64,000 nt of DNA from CAZNPL01 sp964574815 (GTDB taxonomy: Bacteria > Planctomycetota > Phycisphaerae > UBA1845): positions 62,001-126,000 of the forward strand of contig CAZNPL010000016.1 in the NCBI GenBank assembly GCA_964574815.1, in the 5' to 3' direction. Positions 60,346 to 64,000 of the stretch are shown in pieces. Position numbers and translations under genes: made by a program. The first letter of the stretch is position 1, and every line of letters begins with the position of its first letter. The notes beneath the pieces are model-generated. The model worked only from the letters and a program-made list of their open reading frames with translations, made no database searches and was not told where the DNA came from.

Positions 60346-61512
60346 ATGCGACGGACGATCCAGTTCGGCTTTCTGCTTCTTACCGTTGCCGGGGTCTTCG
60401 TTGTCGGGGGCAATGCGGAGCGGTGGTGTCCCTTCGGCGGTGTCGAGGCGATCTACACCTATGTCACCGAGGGGAACATGGTCTGCTCGCTGGGGGTGTC
60501 CAACTTCTACATCCTCGGGGGCGTGCTGCTCATGACGGTGGTGCTGCGGCGGGCGTTCTGCGGTTACGTCTGCCCGGTCGGGACGGTGTCGGAGTGGCTG
60601 AGGCGGGCGGGCGCGCGGCTGGGGATACGCGGCCGCGAGGTGCCGGAGCGGTTGGATCGGGTGTTGTCGCTGCTCAAGTATCCGCTGCTGGCCGTCATAC
60701 TGTACTTTACCTATCAGACGGCCGAGCTGGTGCTCCGGGGGTATGACCCTTGCTACGCACTGATCAGCCGGCACGGGAAAGACATCACCGTCTGGGCGTA
60801 CGTCATCGCCGGCGCGGTCGTCGTGGTGTCGCTGGTCATGATGATGCCCTTCTGCCGCTGGCTGTGTCCGTTGGCGGCGGTGTTGAACCCGTTCTCGCGG
60901 TTCGGCGTGGCGCGTGTCGAGCGGGATGAAGATGCGTGCATGCGGTGCTCCGAGTGCAGCAGTTCGTGTCCGATGGGGATTCCGGTGGACCGCGTTCGGA
61001 CGGTGACGCACGCCCGGTGCATGGCGTGTCTCGAATGTGTTGACGCGTGCGCGGCGCCCGATCGCCCCGCGTTGTCCTGGGGGCCTCCGAAGTCGCTCGG
61101 GCGGTCGTGGTCGAAGTCGGTGCTGGCGGGCGTGCTGCTGCTGTGCGTCGTGGCGCCGGTGGGTGCGGCGTGGATGCTTCCGATGCCGTCGTTCGTAAAG
61201 GAGCGGGGCACCCGGCCGGAGGAGACGGCGGCCGTCGAGATGCGGATCGACAACCTCACCTGCCGAGGGAACTGCAACCTGCTGATGTACTACCTGGAGC
61301 GTGACGACATGGACGCGTTGTCGGGCTACCTGCGGCTGGAGGCGTGGCCCGCTCCGGAGGCCGCCCGGGTGCGCATCACGTACGACCCCGGCGTCTGCGA
61401 CAAGGGGGCGATCAAGCGGGCCATCACCGAGCCGTACTTTGACGACGTCGAGGGGTTCTGGCGTGACTCGCCGTTCGTGATCGAAGGTTACGACCCGCTG
61501 GCGATCCAGTGA
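60346..61512 (+). CDS. membrane polyferredoxin (NapH/NosR-like) with HMA-like C-terminal domain
   Basis: 388 residues. Membrane-bound 4Fe-4S electron carrier: transmembrane helices (about 5-22, 50-65, 108-125, 142-165) with periplasm-facing or cytoplasmic Cys motifs CGYVCPVGT and CRWLCPLAAV, then two classical ferredoxin clusters CMRCSECSSSCPMG and CMACLECVDAC, and a further helix at about 255-275. The last 90 residues are unusual for the family: an MRIDNLTCRGNCNLLMYYLE start and VRITYDPGVCDKGAIKRAIT, resembling the heavy-metal-associated fold in which MT/HCxxC is replaced by LTCRGNC (CxxxC). The substrate is unknown; a role in periplasmic metal or thiol redox is inferred. Confidence 0.88.
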   Translation: MRRTIQFGFLLLTVAGVFVVGGNAERWCPFGGVEAIYTYVTEGNMVCSLGVSNFYILGGVLLMTVVLRRAFCGYVCPVGTVSEWLRRAGARLGIRGREVPERLDRVLSLLKYPLLAVILYFTYQTAELVLRGYDPCYALISRHGKDITVWAYVIAGAVVVVSLVMMMPFCRWLCPLAAVLNPFSRFGVARVERDEDACMRCSECSSSCPMGIPVDRVRTVTHARCMACLECVDACAAPDRPALSWGPPKSLGRSWSKSVLAGVLLLCVVAPVGAAWMLPMPSFVKERGTRPEETAAVEMRIDNLTCRGNCNLLMYYLERDDMDALSGYLRLEAWPAPEAARVRITYDPGVCDKGAIKRAITEPYFDDVEGFWRDSPFVIEGYDPLAIQ

Positions 61513-61740
61513 CTTGCCTATAGGAAGGCACGTTCGTGTTTCGCACGGACAAGCTCCGCCGCCTGCGGCGGCTCCGCTTGCTCATGGCGCCCCAAGCGCT
61601 CCGCGCAATTTTTGGATAAAGCACCCCACGCGAGCGCGGGCATGGCACCCGGCCGGACCCTGCGTCAACCCCCCCCGACGCGAGAGTCGGTGCCGAATCG
61701 TGGCACCGATTCGTGCTTACCGGAGGTCTCGGGTAACGTT
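61513..61740. other. 228-bp convergent spacer with hairpins
   Basis: Lies between convergent stops. Two hairpins are visible: CCGCCGCctGCGGCGG (61558-61573) and CGGTGCC-gaatcgt-GGCACCG (61689-61709). They could terminate either gene. Confidence 0.4.
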
Positions 61741-62106
61741 CTAACTCGGTCCCGGGTCGAACGGCTCGAGTTCGAGGACGCTCTTCGCCGGGTCTTTCGA
61801 GAACCGCTCGACGCAGTGGTCGGAGCAGAGGTGGATTGTGTAGCCGCGGAAGTCCACCTTGTACTCTTCGCGGCCATCCATCGCGAGGGCGCACATCAGA
61901 CACTTGCGTACAACCTTGTCCTCGGTGCCGTCGGCCTTGTCGGCCATCTCGAGCTTGGCCAGGATTGCCTCCTCCCGCTGCTCCTGAGTTTGTTCCGGCG
62001 CAGCGGGCGTTTTCTCCGCGGCGGGTTCCTCTTCTCGGCACGCGGCGGCGCCGAGCGCGATGAATGCACACATTAAAAGCCGTGATGCAGGGAGTAATCT
62101 TGGCAC
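61741..62106 (-). CDS. lipoprotein with YHS/TRASH-like Cys site
   Basis: 121 residues from GTG 62106, preceded by TTAGGAGA; lipobox LGAAACREEE at Cys 23. After an Ala/Glu/Gln-rich linker comes KCLMCALAMDGREEYKVDF and YTIHLCSDHCVERFSKDP. The CxxC ... CxxxC (with His) pattern and length match small treble-clef metal-binding domains (TRASH/YHS type) that carry copper or other soft metals. It converges on the polyferredoxin gene. Function is inferred. Confidence 0.75.
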   Translation of the reverse strand: MPRLLPASRLLMCAFIALGAAACREEEPAAEKTPAAPEQTQEQREEAILAKLEMADKADGTEDKVVRKCLMCALAMDGREEYKVDFRGYTIHLCSDHCVERFSKDPAKSVLELEPFDPGPS

Positions 62107-62362
62107 TGCCTGGTCTCCTAAGCCGATATTCGTGTTCGTCGAAAATGATCCCGTCGTCGCCGCCCCAGCATATCGCTCGCACCGTCGGCGACAAGAACGG
62201 CGGCGCGCTGCCAGCGATGCCACACGGACGGGCGAAGTAGCGTTGAGGACGTTTTGAGGCTCGCTTATACTCCCGCTGCGTCTGGTGCGGTTTGCGAAGC
62301 ATGCCGCACCGGAACGCTCCGGCGTATTCTCTGGCGATTATTTGCTGCTGTGGCGGGTTGGC

Positions 62363-63724
62363 ATGCGTACTGGCCCTGTTCGGTCTCGACGTTTCATGTG
62401 GTCGCGAAATCGGCGCGATCGACTGTGGGTGTGGCCAGTGTGGGCGATCGTGGCGGCGATGACGGCGGCCGGGTCGCATGCCCAGGATGACGACAGCACG
62501 GATGGGAAGCGCGAGCAGATTGCGGCCCTGATCGACGAGTTGGGGCATCACTCGCCTGAGGTGCGGGAGGAGGCGACCGAGCGACTGCTGGATCTGGGGC
62601 CTGCGGCGATCGAACCGCTTCGAGAGGCGGTGGAAACGGGCGACCTCGAGACGGTACTCCGGGCCAAGGCACTGCTGGACGTTTTCGATCAGTTGCTGTT
62701 CGCCGGGGCCGCGGTCCGGCTCGAGGTGTCGGCCGATCGGATTGACTGGGACGATCCGGTTGAGCTGATCGTGCGAATCGCCAATCGGAATCAGTACGCG
62801 GTCCACCTGCCGTTCGAGTCGTTGCGGCAGGAGGGGCAAGAGAACAATGGGCCGGCCCGGCAGGTAGCAAACATGCTGGACGTGGCCGAGTACCTCCAGG
62901 TGACTGGTCCAGACGGCGGGCCGGTCTCGCTGCGGGTGGACGACATCCGGCAGGATGACGAGGTGCGGGCGGTCGTCGATCGTCGGGCGGACGATCCGCC
63001 GGTTTCGGACCTTCCGCCGGGTCGCGAATACGTTCACCGTGTGAAGGAGTTCAATCGCGGGTGGGCGCGGTATCCGCTGCTGGAATCCGGGACGTATCGG
63101 ATACAGCTTGTCTATCAACCGGAATGGAGCGACGAGGAGCTCACGCGGGCGCAGGTCGGGCGGGTCGAGAGCAACATCGCTTCGATCACCGTGCGGGAAG
63201 CCGCGCCGGAGGTGGTCCGGTCCGCTCAGGGCCAGGCAGGCCTTCAACTGAAGCGCGCGGGCGAGTGGCTGGTTCTCAGCCTTCAGAACGTCGACGATCG
63301 GCCTGCGTGGGTGAACACATGGGTGAACCGGGACGAATTTCCGCCGGGGGCACGGGTGACGTGGTATGCGCGGTGCGAAGACTCGGTTGAGGAATTCGTG
63401 CCGGCAAAGGGAGAACAAAGTGCCAAGGGCTTCACGCGGGAAGCACTGGTCGAACTGGAGCCGGCCGGGGTCGTCGAACTGCAGCGAGTTCGGCTGTTGG
63501 AGATTACGCGCGCGGCCACGTGCCCCGAATCGTCCGTTCATGATGCATCCGTGTCTGTTCGGGCCTCTTATGCCAATCTCACCAGCTTCGCGTGGCAGCG
63601 GGATGAGGGGGACTCGTTGCTGGGAAATCCGCGGGCGCCGAAGGCGCTGCAAACGCCGTTGCCGAAACGCATGCTGACGGCGACAGTGAGCAGCAATGAG
63701 CTCGTGCTGGAACGTCCGAAGTAG
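62363..63724 (+). CDS. secreted protein with HEAT-like start, unknown function
   Basis: 453 residues if ATG 62363 is used (ATG 62396 also possible); the signal region is RLWVWPVWAIVAAMTAAGSH, cleaved after SHA. An N-terminal pair of HEAT-like helices (LGHHSPEVREEATERLLDLG, PAAIEPLREAVETGDLETVL) is followed by about 350 residues of beta-rich, Arg-rich sequence with Ig-like spacing (FAGAAVRLEVSADRID, SLQNVDDRPAWVNTWVN). I do not recognise a family. Stop at 63722-63724. The next gene starts 105 bp further on. Confidence 0.7.
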   Translation: MRTGPVRSRRFMWSRNRRDRLWVWPVWAIVAAMTAAGSHAQDDDSTDGKREQIAALIDELGHHSPEVREEATERLLDLGPAAIEPLREAVETGDLETVLRAKALLDVFDQLLFAGAAVRLEVSADRIDWDDPVELIVRIANRNQYAVHLPFESLRQEGQENNGPARQVANMLDVAEYLQVTGPDGGPVSLRVDDIRQDDEVRAVVDRRADDPPVSDLPPGREYVHRVKEFNRGWARYPLLESGTYRIQLVYQPEWSDEELTRAQVGRVESNIASITVREAAPEVVRSAQGQAGLQLKRAGEWLVLSLQNVDDRPAWVNTWVNRDEFPPGARVTWYARCEDSVEEFVPAKGEQSAKGFTREALVELEPAGVVELQRVRLLEITRAATCPESSVHDASVSVRASYANLTSFAWQRDEGDSLLGNPRAPKALQTPLPKRMLTATVSSNELVLERPK

Positions 63725-63829
63725 GCGCTTCGGAGGCACGGACGGGCGGCGAAGGCCCCAGAAATCTCGGCCGGTCAGTGGGAGGAGAGGGCATAGACCT
63801 GGCCGGAAAGCGGCTCTATAAACCAACGG

Positions 63830-64000
63830 ATGCGTCCTTCGGAAAGCACGGTCAATTCCGGCGAGGTGGTACTGATCGCCGAAAGCGAAGCCATGCGCCG
63901 GGTCCTTGCGCTGGCTGTTCGGGCGGCCGGCTCGGACGCGACGGTGCTCATCGAGGGGGAGACGGGCACGGGCAAGGAGCTGATCGCCCGGACGATCCAC
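63830..64000 (+). CDS. sigma-54 dependent activator, N-terminal part (truncated by window edge)
   Basis: 57 codons from ATG 63830 to the window end (an in-frame stop at 63794 sets the limit upstream). The sequence VLIEGETGTGKELIARTIH is the Walker A motif of NtrC-type AAA+ activators (GETGTGKE). No receiver domain precedes it: the AAA+ module begins within 25 residues of the start, as in single-domain activators. The rest lies beyond 64000. Confidence 0.85.
   Translation, partial: MRPSESTVNSGEVVLIAESEAMRRVLALAVRAAGSDATVLIEGETGTGKELIARTIH

Noticed and set aside
61424..64000. 858-codon minus-strand open frame to the window edge
   Set aside because: Crosses the polyferredoxin end, the lipoprotein, the HEAT-like gene and the sigma-54 activator in antisense or another frame; no domain is visible.

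Overview
The window is a high-GC bacterial chromosome segment, most likely from the Planctomycetota (Phycisphaerae-like, probably a metagenome-assembled genome). This placement is an inference. It rests on a pseudopilin with a C-terminal DGH-type motif, several secreted dockerin-like and calcium-repeat proteins, Clp-N and AmmeMemoRadiSam genes typical of the phylum, and outer-membrane biogenesis genes (LptE-like, BamD-like). I found no transposase, integrase, phage gene or CRISPR array.

Layout. 1-2025: the end of an ABC export ATPase and its permease. 2097-8093 (minus): a 1,473-residue secreted mosaic protein, two tandem structured RNA elements upstream of it, and a pseudopilin. 8811-22900 (minus): a heavy-metal efflux island with two HME-RND systems, a His-rich lipoprotein, an arsenate-reductase-like phosphatase, two paralogous Cys-rich secreted proteins, and a 23-codon relic of a P1B-type ATPase. 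23193-27187: tRNA-Val, branched-chain aminotransferase and transketolase. 27400-30941: a second dockerin-like secreted protein and a lipoprotein amidohydrolase. 31300-41400: a plus-strand cassette of three secreted proteins behind another pair of structured RNA elements; one is a 2,214-residue beta-helix protein whose C-terminal part looks like an alpha-helical pore-former. 41548-51972: housekeeping genes (small CxxC protein, Clp-N protein, rho, coaE, VOC protein, AmrA, DUF368, BamD-like, LptE-like, ftsH, folP). 52012-57413 (minus): an ABC exporter, a DUF6504 protein, an ankyrin/PQQ-propeller protein and tRNA-Tyr. 57659-64000: an NHL lipoprotein, a Cys-rich TPR protein, a polyferredoxin with an HMA-like tail, a metal-site lipoprotein, a HEAT-like secreted protein and the start of a sigma-54 activator.

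How they work together. The metal island can be read as an envelope-spanning efflux pathway: small periplasmic Cys/His-rich proteins, adaptors, an outer-membrane channel and RND pumps. The dockerin/EF-hand-type proteins, pseudopilin and repeat proteins point to a large calcium-stabilised surface or secretome. The most novel parts are the 31-41 kb cassette, the four structured RNA elements placed upstream of giant secreted proteins, and the Cys-rich family that heads both RND operons.
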